NCBI GenBank assembly: GCA_963989385.1
Contig: OZ022511.1
Coordinates: 558,001 to 622,000 of the forward strand
Reading direction: 5' to 3'
Source of the DNA: Ctena decussata
Lineage: Eukaryota; Mollusca; Bivalvia; Lucinida; Lucinidae
DNA: 64,000 nucleotides
Shown here: piece by piece, positions 33,101 through 46,560 of the stretch
How positions within the stretch are numbered: the first letter of the stretch is position 1
How the letters are laid out: the number at the start of each line of letters is the position of its first letter
The notes under the pieces: generated by a model
Database searches by the model: none
The model's input: the letters and a program-made list of their open reading frames with translations, nothing else
Told to the model about the DNA's origin: nothing
Translations under genes and position numbers: made by a program

Positions 33101-36100
33101 TGCATGCACAATCTTATGTCAACTGATTGCATAACTTGCGAATTATAGGCCATCGAAATTTGTGTAAAGAAAAGTTTGTGCGACTTTAGCTCCCAAACGG
33201 AATAAAAGCTAAAGCTGAAGAAGCCTTCATTCGATTTCACTTATTTGTGTCTACACATGTATATATTTTGCAGAGACTCAAAGCTCTTGAGAATGGAGAA
33301 AATGAGGTGTCAATTTTGCATTGGACCCTATGGGAAAATGCATTAAACGCCTACTGCTCCGACGTTCAGCGACCGATAACATCCATCTTTACACTGTAAA
33401 CGGTAATTACATAGGTACATGCCTGGGGCAAATAACAGCGCAAATAATTGTCCATGTGCAGAGTAATAAAGGAGCAAACTTTTATGTATGGGCTGCAGTG
33501 GACGTTATTCTTAAAAGGTGACTTTCACGAATCGTTCTGAAACTGCTAAAATTACAGATAATTCCCATATATTTCTTGGGAAAAAATCCCAGAAATTCTC
33601 CTTTCTCCGTTGTCGAGATATTCGAGGACAAAGTCGTGCAGTTTACGACTTCCAGGGGCTATAACTCGAAAACTAAAGAACAAGAATTTTTGGAACATAT
33701 GGTCAATTGAATGTTTATCCCAACCCTCTCATTTGGCACTAGTTTCAGCCCGAATTGTGCAAGTCACCTAAGGTCACGAATCGTCCCGAACGTGTAGCCC
33801 AAATTGTGAAAATTTCAAACCGCTACTGCTTGCTTGTATGAGTAGGTAGCCATCTGAAACTTGGCATATATAAAGGCCATTAACATGTCTACATGCATGC
33901 ACAATCTTATGTCAACTGATTGCATAACTTGCGAATTATAGGCCATCGAAATTTGTGTAAAGAAAAGTTTGTGCGACTTTAGCTCCCAAACGGAATAAAA
34001 GCTAAATCTGAAATAGCCTTCATTCTATTTCACTTATTTGTGTCTACACATGTATATGTTTTGCAGAGACTCAAAGCTCTTGAGAATGGAGAAAATGAGG
34101 TGTCAATTTTGCATTGGACCCTATGGGAAAATGCATTAAACGCCTACTGCTCCGACGTTCAGCGACCGATAACATCCATCTTTACACTGTAAACGGTAAT
34201 TACATAGGTACATGCCTGGGGCAAATAACAGCGCAAATAATTGTCCATGTGCAGAGTAATAAAGGAGCAAACTTTTCTGTATGGGCTGCAGTGGAAGTTA
34301 TTCTTAAAAGGTGACTTTCACGAATCGTTCTGAAACTGCTAAAATTACAGATAATTCCCATATATTTCTTGGAAAAAATCCCAGAAATTCTCCTTTCTCC
34401 GTTGTCGAGATATTCGAGGGCAAAGTCGTGCAGTTTACGACTTCCAGGGGCTATAACTCGAAAACTAAAGAACGATAATTTTTGGCACATATGGTCAATT
34501 GAATGTTTATCCCAACCCTCTCATTTGGCACTAGTTTCAGCCCGAATTGTGCAAGTCACCTAAGGTCACGAATCGTCCCGAACGTGTAGCCCAAATTGTG
34601 AAAACTTCAAACCGCTACTGCTTGCTTGTATGAGTAGGTAGCCATCTGAAACTTGGCATATATAAAGGCCATTAACATGTCTACATGCATGCACAATCTT
34701 ATGTCAACTGATTGCATAACTTGCGAATTATAGGCCATCGAAATTTGTGTAAAGAAAAGTTTGTGCGACTTTAGCTCCCAAACGGAATAAAAGCTAAAGC
34801 TGAAATAGCCTTCATTCTATTTCACTTATTTGTGTCTACACATGTATATGTTTTGCAGAGACTCAAAGCTCTTGAGAATGGAGAAAATGAGGTGTCAATT
34901 TTGCATTGGACCCTATGGGAAAATGCATTAAACGCCTACTGCTCCGACGTTCAGCGACCGATAACATCCATCTTTACACTGTAAACGGTAATTACATAGG
35001 TACATGCCTGGGGCAAATAACAGCGCAAATAATTGTCCATGTGCAGAGTAATAAAGGAGCAAACTTTTCTGTATGGGCTGCAGTGGAAGTTATTCTTAAA
35101 AGGTGACTTTCACGAATCGTTCTGAAACTGCTAAAATTACAGATAATTCCCATATATTTCTTGGGAAAAAATCCCAGAAATTCTCCTTTCTCCGTTGTCG
35201 AGATATTCGAGGGCAAAGTCGTGCAGTTTACGACTTCCAGGGGCTATAACTCGAAAACTAAAGAACGAGAATTTTTGGCACATATGGTCAATTGAATGTT
35301 TATCCCAACCCTCTCATTTGGCACTAGTTTCAGCCCGAATTGTGCAAGTCACCTAAGGTCACGAATCGTCCCGAACGTGTAGCCCAAATTGTGAAAACTT
35401 CAAACCGCTACTGCTTGCTTGTATGAGTAGGTAGCCATCTGAAACTTGGCATATATAAAGGCCATTAACATGTATACATGCATGCACAATCTTATGTCAA
35501 CTGATTGCATAACTTGCGAATTATAGGCCATTGAAATTTGTGTAAAGAAAAGTTTGTGCGACTTTAGCTCCCAAACGGAATAAAAGCTAAAGCTGAAATA
35601 GCCTTCATTCTATTTCACTTATTTGTGTCTACACATGTATATGTTTTGCAGAGACTCAAAGCTCTTGAGAATGGAGAAAATGAGGTGTCAATTTTGCATT
35701 GGACCCTATGGGAAAATGCATTAAACGCCTACTGCTCCGACGTTCAGCGACCGATAACATCCATCTTTACACTGTAAACGGTAATTACATAGGTACATGC
35801 CTGGGGCAAATAACAGCGCAAATAATTGTCCATGTGCAGAGTAATAAAGGAGCAAACTTTTATGTATGGGCTGCAGTGGAAGTTATTCTTAAAAGGTGAC
35901 TTTCACGAATCGTTCTGAAACTCTGCTAAAATTACAGATAATTCCCATATATTTCTTGGGAAAAAATCCCAGAAATTCTCCTTTCTCCGTTGTCGAGATA
36001 TTCGAGGGCAAAGTCGTGCAGTTTACGACTTCCAGGGGCTATAACTCGAAAACTAAAGAACGAGAATTTTTGGCACATATGGTCAATTGAATGTTTATCC

Positions 36101-39100
36101 CAACCCTCTCATTTGGCACTAGTTTCAGCCCGAATTGTGCAAGTCACCTAAGGTCACGAATCGTCCCGAACGTGTAGCCCAAATTGGGAAAATTTCAAAC
36201 CGCTACCGCTTGCTTGTATGAGTAGGTAGCCATCTGAAACTTGGCATATATAAAGGCCATTAACATGTCTACATGCATGCACAATCTTATGTCAACTGAT
36301 TGCATAACTTGCGAATTATAGGCCATCGAAATTTGTGTAAAGAAAAGTTTGTGCGACTTTAGCTCCCAAACGGAATAAAAGCTAAAGCTGAAATAGCCTT
36401 CATTCTATTTCACTTATTTGTGTCTACACATGTATATATTTTGCAGAGACTCAAAGCTCTTGAAATGGAGAAAATGAGGTGTCAATTTTGCATTGGACCC
36501 TATGGGAAAATGCATTAAACGCCTACTGCTCCGACGTTCAGCGACCGATAACATCCATCTTTACACTGTAAACGGTAATTACATAGGTACATGCCTGGGG
36601 CAAATAACAGCGCAAATAATTGTCCATGTGCAGAGTAATAAAGGAGCAAACTTTTATGTATGGGCTGCAGTGGAAGTTATTCTTAAAAGGTGACTTTCAC
36701 GAATCGTTCTGAAACTCTGCTAAAATTACAGATAATTCCCATATATTTCTTGGGAAAAAATCCCAGAAATTCTCCTTTCTCCGTTGTCGAGATATTCGAG
36801 GGCAAAGTCGTGCAGTTTACGACTTCCAGGGGCTATAACTCGAAAACTAAAGAACGAGAATTTTGGCACATATGGTCAATTGAATGTTTATCCCAACCCT
36901 CTCATTTGGCACTAGTTTCAGCCCGAATTGTGCAAGTCACCTAAGGTCACGAATCGTCCCGAACGTGTAGCCCAAATTGAGAAAATTTCAAACCGCTATT
37001 GCTTGCTTGTATGAGTAGGTAGCCATCTGAAACTTGGCATATATAAAGGCCATTAACATGTCTACATGCATGCACAATCTTATGTCAACTGATTGCATAA
37101 CTTGCGAATTATAGGCCATCGAAATTTGTGTAAAGAAAAGTTTGTGCGACTTTAGCTCCCAAACGGAATAAAAGCTAAAGCTGAAATAGCCTTCATTCTA
37201 TTTCACTTATTTGTGTCTACACATGTATATATTTTGCAGAGACTCAAAGCTCTTGAGAATGGAGAAAATGAGGTGTCAATTTTGCATTGGACCCTATGGG
37301 AAAATGCATTAAACGCCTACTGCTCCGACGTTCAGCGACCGATAACATCCATCTTTACACTGTAAACGGTAATTACATAGGTACATGCCTGGGGCAAATA
37401 ACAGCGCAAATAATTGTCCATGTGCAGAGTAATAAAGGAGCAAACTTTTATATATGGGCTGCAGTGGAAGTTATTCTTAAAAGGTGATTTTCACGAATCG
37501 TTCTGAAACTCTGCTAAAATTACAGATAATTCCCATATATTTCTTGGGAAAAAATCCTAGAAATTCTCCTTTCTCCGTTGTCGAGATATTCGAGGGCAAA
37601 GTCGTGCAGTTTACGACTTCCAGGGGCTATAACTCGAAAACTAAAGAACGAGAATTTTTGGCACATATGGTCAATTGAATGTTTATCCCAACCCTCTCAT
37701 TTGGCACTAGTTTCAGCCCGAATTGTGCAAGTCACCTAAGGTCACGAATCGTCCCGAACGTGTAGCCCAAATTGTGAAAATTTCAAACCGCTACTGCTTG
37801 CTTGTATGAGTAGGTAGCCATCTGAAACTTGGCATATATAAAGGCCATTAACATGTCTACATGCATGCACAATCTTATGTCAACTGATTGCATAACTTGC
37901 GAATTATAGGCCATCGAAATTTGTGTAAAGAAAAGTTTGTGCGACTTTAGCTCCCAAACGGAATAAAAGCTAAAGCTGAAATAGCCTTCATTCTATTTCA
38001 CTTATTTGTGTCTACACATGTATATGTTTTGCAGAGACTCAAAGCTCTTGAGAATGGAGAAAATGAGGTGTCAATTTTGCATTGGACCCTATGGGAAAAT
38101 GCATTAAACGCCTACTGCTCCGACGTTCAGCGACCGATAACATCCATCTTTACACTGTAAACGGTAATTACATAGGTACATGCCTGGGGCAAATAACAGC
38201 GCAAATAATTGTCCATGTGCAGAGTAATAAAGGAGCAAACTTTTATGTATGGGCTGCAGTGGAAGTTATTCTCAAAAGGTGACTTTCACGAATCGTTCTG
38301 AAACTCTGCTAAAATTACAGATAATTCCCATATATTTCTTGGGAAAAAATCCCAGAAATTCTCCTTTCTCCGTTGTCGAGATATTCGAGGGCAAAGTCGT
38401 GCAGTTTACGACTTCCAGGGGCTATAACTCGAAAACTAAAGAACGAGAATTTTTGGCACATATGGTCAATTGAATGTTTATCCCAACCCTCTCATTTGGC
38501 ACTAGTTTCAGCCCGAATTGTGCAAGTCACCTAAGGTCACGAATCGTCCCGAACGTGTAGCCCAAATTGTGAAAATTTCAAACCGCTACTGCTTGCTTGT
38601 ATGAGTAGGTAGCCATCTGAAACTTGGCATATATAAAGGCCATTAACATGTCTACATGCATGCACAATCTTATGTTAACTGATTGCATAACTTGCGAATT
38701 ATAGGCCATCGAAATTTGTGTAAAGAAAAGTTTGTGCGACTTTAGCTCCCAAACGGAATAAAAGCTAAAGCTGAAATAGCCTTGATTCTATTTCACTTAT
38801 TTGTGTCTACACATGTATATGTTTTGCAGAGACTAAAAGCTCTTGAGAATGGAGAAAATGAGGTGTCATTTTTGCATTGGACCCTATGGGAAAATGCATT
38901 AAACGCCTAATGCTCCGACGTTCAGCGACCGATAACATCCATCTTTACACTGTAAACGGTAATTACATAGGTACATGCCTGGGGCAAATAACAGCGCAAA
39001 TAATTGTCCATGTGCAGAGTAATAAAGGAGCAAACTTTTATGTATGGGCTGCAGTGGAAGTTATTCTTAAAAGGTGACTTTCACGAATCGTTCTGAAACT

Positions 39101-42100
39101 CTGCTAAAATTACAGATAATTCCCATATATTTCTTGGGAAAAAATCCCAGAAATTCTCCTTTCTCCGTTGTCGAGATATTCGAGGGCAAAGTCGTGCAGT
39201 TTACGACTTCCAGGGGCTATAACTCGAAAACTAAAGAACGAGAATTTTTGGCACATATGGTCAATTGAATGTTTATCCCAACCCTCTCATTTGGCACTAG
39301 TTTCAGCCCGAATTGTGCAAGTCACCTAAGGTCACGAATCGTCCCGAACGTGTAGCCCAAATTGTGAAAATTTCAAACCGCTACTGCTTGCTTGTATGAG
39401 TAGGTAGCCATCTGAAACTTAGCATATATAAAGGCCATTAACATGTCTACAGGCATGCACAATCTTATGTCAACTGATTGCATAACTTGCGAATTATAGG
39501 CCATTGAAATTTGTGTAAAGAAAAGTTTGTGCGACTTTAGCTCCCAAACGGAATAAAAGCTAAAGCTGAAATAGCCTTCATTCTATTTCACTTATTTGTG
39601 TCTACACATGTATATGTTTTGCAGAGACTCAAAGCTCTTGAAAATGGAGAAAATGAGGTGTCAATTTTGCATTGGACCCTATGGGAAAATGCATTAAACG
39701 CCTACTGCTCCGACGTTCAGCGACCGATAACATCCATCTTTACACTGTAAACGGTAATTACATAGGTACATGCCTGGGGCAAATAACAGCGCAAATAATT
39801 GTCCATGTGCAGAGTAATAAAGGAGCAAACTTTTATGTATGGGCTGCAGTGGAAGTTATTCTTAAAAGGTGATTTTCACGAATCGTTCTGAAACTCTGCT
39901 AAAATTACAGATAATTCCCATATATTTCTTGGGAAAAAATCCCAGAAATTCTCCTTTCTCCGTTGTCGAGATATTCGAGGGCAAAGTCGTGCAGTTTACG
40001 ACTTCCAGGGGCTATAACTCGAAAACTAAAGAACGAGAATTTTTGGCACATATGGTCAATTGAATGTTTATCCCAACCCTCTCATTTGGCACTAGTTTCA
40101 GCCCGAATTGTGCAAGTCACCTAAGGTCACGAATCGTCCCGAACGTGTAGCCCAAATTGTGAAAATTTCAAACCGCTACTGCTTGCTTGTATGAGTAGGT
40201 AGCCATCTGAAACTTGGCATATATAAAGGCCATTAACATGTCTACATGCATGCACAATCTTATGTCAACTGATTGCATAACTTGCGAATTATAGGCCATC
40301 GAAATTTGTGTAAAGAAAAGTTTGTGCGACTTTAGCTCCCAAACGGAATAAAAGCTAAAGCTGAAATAGCCTTCATTCTATTTCACTTATTTGTGTCTAC
40401 ACATGTATATGTTTTGCAGAGACTCAAAGCTCTTGAGAATGGAGAAAATGAGGTGTCAATTTTGCATTGGACCCTATGGGAAAATGCATTAAACGCCTAC
40501 TGCTCCGACGTTCAGCGACCGATAACATCCATCTTTACACTGTAAACGGTAATTACATAGGTACATGCCTGGGGCAAATAACAGCGCAAATAATTGTCCA
40601 TGTGCAGAGTAATAAAGGAGCAAACTTTTATGTATGGGCTGCAGTGGAAGTTATTCTTAAAAGGTGACTTTCACGAATCGTTCTGAAACTCTGCTAAAAT
40701 TACAGATAATTCCCATATATTTCTTGGGAAAAAATCCCAGAAATTCTCCTTTCTCCGTTGTCGAGATATTCGAGGGCAAAGTCGTGCAGTTTACGACTTC
40801 CAGGGGCTATAACTCGAAAACTAAAGAACGAGAATTTTGGCACATATGGTCAATTGAATGTTTATCCCAACCCTCTCATTTGGCACTAGTTTCAGCCCGA
40901 ATTGTGCAAGTCACCTAAGGTCACGAATCGTCCCGAACGTGTAGCCCAAATTGAGAAAATTTCAAACCGCTACTGCTTGCTTGTATGAGTAGGTAGCCAT
41001 CTGAAACTTGGCATATATAAAGGCCATTAACATGTCTACATGCATGCACAATCTTATGTCAACTGATTGCATAACTTGCGAATTATAGGCCATCGAAATT
41101 TGTGTAAAGAAAAGTTTGTGCGACTTTAGCTCCCAAACGGAATAAAAGCTAAAGCTGAAATAGCCTTCATTCTATTTCACTTATTTGTGTCTACACATGT
41201 ATATGTTTTGCAGAGACTCAAAGCTCTTGAGAATGGAGAAAATGAGGTGTCAATTTTGCATTGGACCCTATGGGAAAATGCATTAAACGCCTACTGCTCC
41301 GACGTTCAGCGACCGATAACATCCATCTTTACACTGTAAACGGTAATTACATAGGTACATGCCTGGGGCAAATAACAGCGCAAATAATTGTCCATGTGCA
41401 GAGTAATAAAGGAGCAAACTTTTATATATGGGCTGCAGTGGAAGTTATTCTTAAAAGGTGATTTTCACGAATCGTTCTGAAACTCTGCTAAAATTACAGA
41501 TAATTCCCATATATTTCTTGGGAAAAAATCCCAGAAATTCTCCTTTCTCCGTTGTCGAGATATACGAGGGCAAAGTCGTGCAGTTTACGACTTCCAGGGG
41601 CTATAACTCGAAAACTAAAGAACGAGAATTTTTGGCACATATGGTCAATTGAATGTTTATCCCAACCCTCTCATTTGGCACTAGTTTCAGCCCGAATTGT
41701 GCAAGTCACCTAAGGTCACGAATCGTCCCGAACGTGTAGCCCAAATTGTGAAAATTTCAAACCGCTACTGCTTGCTTGTATGAGTAGGTAGCCATCTGAA
41801 ACTTGGCATATATAAAGGCCATTAACATGTCTACAGGCATGCACAATCTTATGTCAACTGATTGCATAACTTGCGAATTATAGGCCATTGAAATTTGTGT
41901 AAAGAAAAGTTTGTGCGACTTTAGCTCCCAAACGGAATAAAAGCTAAAGCTGAAATAGCCTTCATTCTATTTCACTTATTTGTGTCTACACATGTATATG
42001 TTTTGCAGAGACTCAAAGCTCTTGAAAATGGAGAAAATGAGGTGTCAATTTTGCATTGGACCCTATGGGAAAATGCATTAAACGCCTACTGCTCCGACGT

Positions 42101-43000
42101 TCAGCGACCGATAACATCCATCTTTACACTGTAAACGGTAATTACATAGGTACATGCCTGGGGCAAATAACAGCGCAAATAATTGTCCATGTGCAGAGTA
42201 ATAAAGGAGCAAACTTTTATGTATGGGCTGCAGTGGAAGTTATTCTTAAAAGGTGATTTTCACGAATCGTTCTGAAACTCTGCTAAAATTACAGATAATT
42301 CCCATATATTTCTTGGGAAAAAATCCCAGAAATTCTCCTTTCTCCGTTGTCGAGATATTCGAGGGCAAAGTCGTGCAGTTTACGACTTCCAGGGGCTATA
42401 ACTCGAAAACTAAAGAACGAGAATTTTTGGCACATATGGTCAATTGAATGTTTATCCCAACCCTCTCATTTGGCACTAGTTTCAGCCCGAATTGTGCAAG
42501 TCACCTAAGGTCACGAATCGTCCCGAACGTGTAGCCCAAATTGTGAAAATTTCAAACCGCTACTGCTTGCTTGTATGAGTAGGTAGCCATCTGAAACTTG
42601 GCATATATAAAGGCCATTAACATGTCTACATGCAAGCACAATCTTATGTCAACTGATTGCATAACTTGCGAATTATAGGCCATCGAAATTTGTGTAAAGA
42701 AAAGTTTGTGCGACTTTAGCTCCCAAACGGAATAAAAGCTAAAGCTGAAATAGCCTTTATTCTATTTCACTTATTTGTGTCTACACATGTATATGTTTTG
42801 CAGAGACTCAAAGCTCTTGAGAATGGAGAAAATGAGGTGTCAATTTTGCATTGGACCCTATGGGAAAATGCATTAAACGCCTACTGCTCCGACGTTCAGC
42901 GACCGATAACATCCATCTTTACACTGTAAACGGTAATTACATAGGTACATGCCTGGGGCAAATAACAGCGCAAATAATTGTCCATGTGCAGAGTAATAAA
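30142..43000 (+). repeat. Right copy of the ~13-kb duplication (units 38-54)
   Basis: This matches the stretch at 745-14400. It lacks one unit near its start (two units, 31731 and 32526, where the left copy has three). Private differences separate the copies and argue that they are distinct sequence: a one-base deletion giving GTGAAAG near 30780; CTTGGAAAA and GAACGATAA in unit 43 (near 34371 and 34474), giving a 792-bp unit; TTCTCAAAAGG near 38270; and CTTAGCATAT near 39418. The left copy alone has CCTACGGG (13464), GAAAAATTC (about 13945) and AACGAAATAAAA (about 7769). Its last third overlaps the first copy of the 10-unit tandem duplication, so units 13-18 have three related copies in the window. 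Confidence 0.85.
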
Positions 43001-46000
43001 GGAGCAAACATTTATGTATGGGCTGCAGTGGAAGTTATTCTTAAAAGGTGACTTTCACGAATCGTTCTGAAACTCTGCTAAAATTACAGATAATTCCCAT
43101 ATATTTCTTGGGAAAAAATCCCAGAAATTCTCCTTTCTCCGTTGTCGAGATATTCGAGGGCAAAGTCGTGCAGTTTACGACTTCCAGGGGCTATAACTCG
43201 AAAACTAAAGAACGAGAATTTTGGCACATATGGTCAATTGAATGTTTATCCCAACCCTCTCATTTGGCACTAGTTTCAGCCCGAATTGTGCAAGTCACCT
43301 AAGGTCACGAATCGTCCCGAACGTGTAGCCCAAATTGAGAAAATTTCAAACCGCTACTGCTTGCTTGTATGAGTAGGTAGCCATCTGAAACTTGGCATAT
43401 ATAAAGGCCATTAACATGTCTACATGCATGCACAATCTTATGTCAACTGATTGCATAACTTGCGAATTATAGGCCATTGAAATTTGTGTAAAGAAAAGTT
43501 TGTGCGACTTTAGCTCCCAAACGGAATAAAAGCTAAAGCTGAAATAGCCTTCATTCTATTTCACTTATTTGTGTCTACACATGTATATGTTTTGCAGAGA
43601 CTCAAAGCTCTTGAGAATGGAGAAAATGAGGTGTCAATTTTGCATTGGACCCTATGGGAAAATGCATTAAACGCCTACTGCTTCGACGTTCAGCGACCGA
43701 TAACATCCATCTTTACACTGTAAACGGTAATTACATAGGTACATGCCTGGGGCAAATAACAGCGCAAATAATTGTCCATGTGCAGAGTAATAAAGGAGCA
43801 AACTTTTATATATGGGCTGCAGTGGAAGTTATTCTTAAAAGGTGATTTTCACGAATCGTTCTGAAACTCTGCTAAAATTACAGATAATTCCCATATATTT
43901 CTTGGGAAAAAATCCCAGAAATTCTCCTTTCTCCGTTGTCGAGATATACGAGGGCAAAGTCGTGCAGTTTACGACTTCCAGGGGCTATAACTCGAAAACT
44001 AAAGAACGAGAATTTTTGGCACATATGGTCAATTGAATGTTTATCCCAACCCTCTCATTTGGCACTAGTTTCAGCCCGAATTGTGCAAGTCACCTAAGGT
44101 CACGAATCGTCGCGAACGTGTAGCCCAAATTGTGAAAATTTCAAACCGCTACTGCTTGCTTGTATGAGTAGGTAGCCATCTGAAACTTGGCATATATAAA
44201 GGCCATTAACATGTCTACATGCATGCACAATCTTATGTCAACTGATTGCATAACTTGCGAATTATAGGCCATCGAAATTTGTGTAAAGAAAAGTTTGTGC
44301 GACTTTAGCTCCCAAACGGAATAAAAGCTAAAGCTGAAATAGCCTTCATTCTATTTCACTTATTTGTGTCTACACATGTATATGTTTTGCAGAGACTCAA
44401 AGCTCTTGAGAATGGAGAAAATGAGGTGTCAATTTTGCATTGGACCCTATGGGAAAATGCATTAAACGCCTACTGCTCCGACGTTCAGCGACCGATAACA
44501 TCCATCTTTACACTGTAAACGGTAATTACATAGGTACATGCCTGGGGCAAATAACAGCGCAAATAATTGTCCATGTGCAGAGTAATAAAGGAGCAAACTT
44601 TTATGTATGGGCTGCAGTGGAAGTTATTCTTAAAAGGTGACTTTCACGAATCGTTCTGAAACTCTGCTAAAATTACAGATAATTCCCATATATTTCTTGG
44701 GAAAAAATCCCAGAAATTCTCCTTTCTCCGTTGTCGAGATATTCGAGGGCAAAGTCGTGCAGTTTACGACTTCCAGGGGCTATAACTCGAAAACGAAAGA
44801 ACGAGAATTTTTGGCACATATGGTCAATTGAATGTTTATCCCAACCCTCTCATTTGGCACTAGTTTCAGCCCGAATTGTGCAAGTCACCTAAGGTCACGA
44901 ATCGTCCCGAACGTGTAGCCCAAATTGTGAAAATTTCAAACCGCTACTGCTTGCTTGTATGAGTAGGTAGCCATCTGAAACTTGGCATATATAAAGGCCA
45001 TTAACATGTCTACATGCATGCACAATCTTATGTTAACTGATTGCATAACTTGCGAATTATAGGCCATCGAAATTTGTGTAAAGAAAAGTTTGTGCGACTT
45101 TAGCTCCCAAACGGAATAAAAGCTAAAGCTGAAATAGCCTTGATTCTATTTCACTTATTTGTGTCTACACATGTATATGTTTTGCAGAGACTAAAAGCTC
45201 TTGAGAATGGAGAAAATGAGGTGTCATTTTTGCATTGGACCCTATGGGAAAATGCATTAAACGCCTAATGCTCCGACGTTCAGCGACCGATAACATCCAT
45301 CTTTACACTGTAAACGGTAATTACATAGGTACATGCCTGGGGCAAATAACAGCGCAAATAATTGTCCATGTGCAGAGTAATAAAGGAGCAAACTTTTATG
45401 TATGGGCTGCAGTGGAAGTTATTCTTAAAAGGTGACTTTCACGAATCGGTCTGAAACTCTGCTAAAATTACAGATAATTCCCATATATTTCTTGGGAAAA
45501 AATCCCAGAAATTCTCCTTTCTCCGTTGTCGAGATATTCGAGGGCAAAGTCGTGCAGTTTACGACTTCCAGGGGCTATAACTCGAAAACTAAAGAACGAG
45601 AATTTTTGGCACATATGGTCAATTGAATGTTTATCCCAACCCTCTCATTTGGCACTAGTTTCAGCCCGAATTGTGCAAGTCACCTAAGGTCACGAATTGT
45701 CCCGAACGTGTAGCCCAAATTGTGAAAATTTCAAACCGCTACTGCTTGCTTGTATGAGTAGGTAGCCATCTGAAACTTGGCATATATAAAGGCCATTAAG
45801 ATGTCTACATGCATGCACAATCTTATGTCAACTGATTGCATAACTTGCGAATTATAGGCCATTGAAATTTGTGTAAAGAAAAGTTTGTGCGACTTTAGCT
45901 CCCAAACGGAATAAAAGCTAAAGCTGAAACAGCCTTCATTCTATTTTACTTATTTGTGTCTACACATGTATATGTTTTGCAGAGACTCAAAGCTCTTGAG

Positions 46001-46560
46001 AATGGAGAAAATGAGGTGTCAATTTTGCATTGGACCCTATGGGAAAATGCATTAAACGCCTACTGCTCCGACGTTCAGCGACCGATAACATCCATCTTTA
46101 CACTGTAAACGGTAATTACATAGGTACATGCCTGGGGCAAATAACAGCGCAAATAATTGTCCATGTGCAGAGTAATAAAGGAGCAAACTTTTATGTATGG
46201 GCTGCAGTGGAAGTTATTCTTAAAAGGTGACTTTCACGAATCGTTCTGAAACTCTGCTAAAATTACAGATAATTCCCATATATTTCTTGGGAAAAAATCC
46301 CAGAAATTCTCCTTTCTCCGTTGTCGAGATATTCGAGGGCAAAGTCGTGCAGTTTACGACTTCCAGGGGCTATAACTCGAAAACTAAAGAACGAGAATTT
46401 TTGGCACATATGGTCAATTGAATGTTTATCCCAACCCTCTCATTTGGCACTAGTTTCAGCCCGAATTGTGCAAGTCACCTAAGGTCACGAATCGTCGCGA
46501 ACGTGTAGCCCAAATTGTGAAAATTTCAAACCGCTACTGCTTGCTTGTATGAGTAGGTAG
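38600..46560 (+). repeat. Ten-unit tandem duplication, copy 1
   Basis: Ten units occupy 7,948 bp, and the next ten repeat them in order. Shared rare markers at exactly that offset include CCTAATGC with GTCATTTTTG in units 49 and 59, AACATTT in units 54 and 64, GCTTCGACG in units 55 and 65, ACGAAAG in units 56 and 66, GAATCGGTC with CATTAAGATG and TTTTACTT in units 57 and 67, and CGTCGCG at 46494 and 54442. The left limit lies between about 38545 (CGTCCCG here, CGTCGCG at the equivalent site downstream) and 38671 (TATGTTAACT, shared). Confidence 0.88.
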
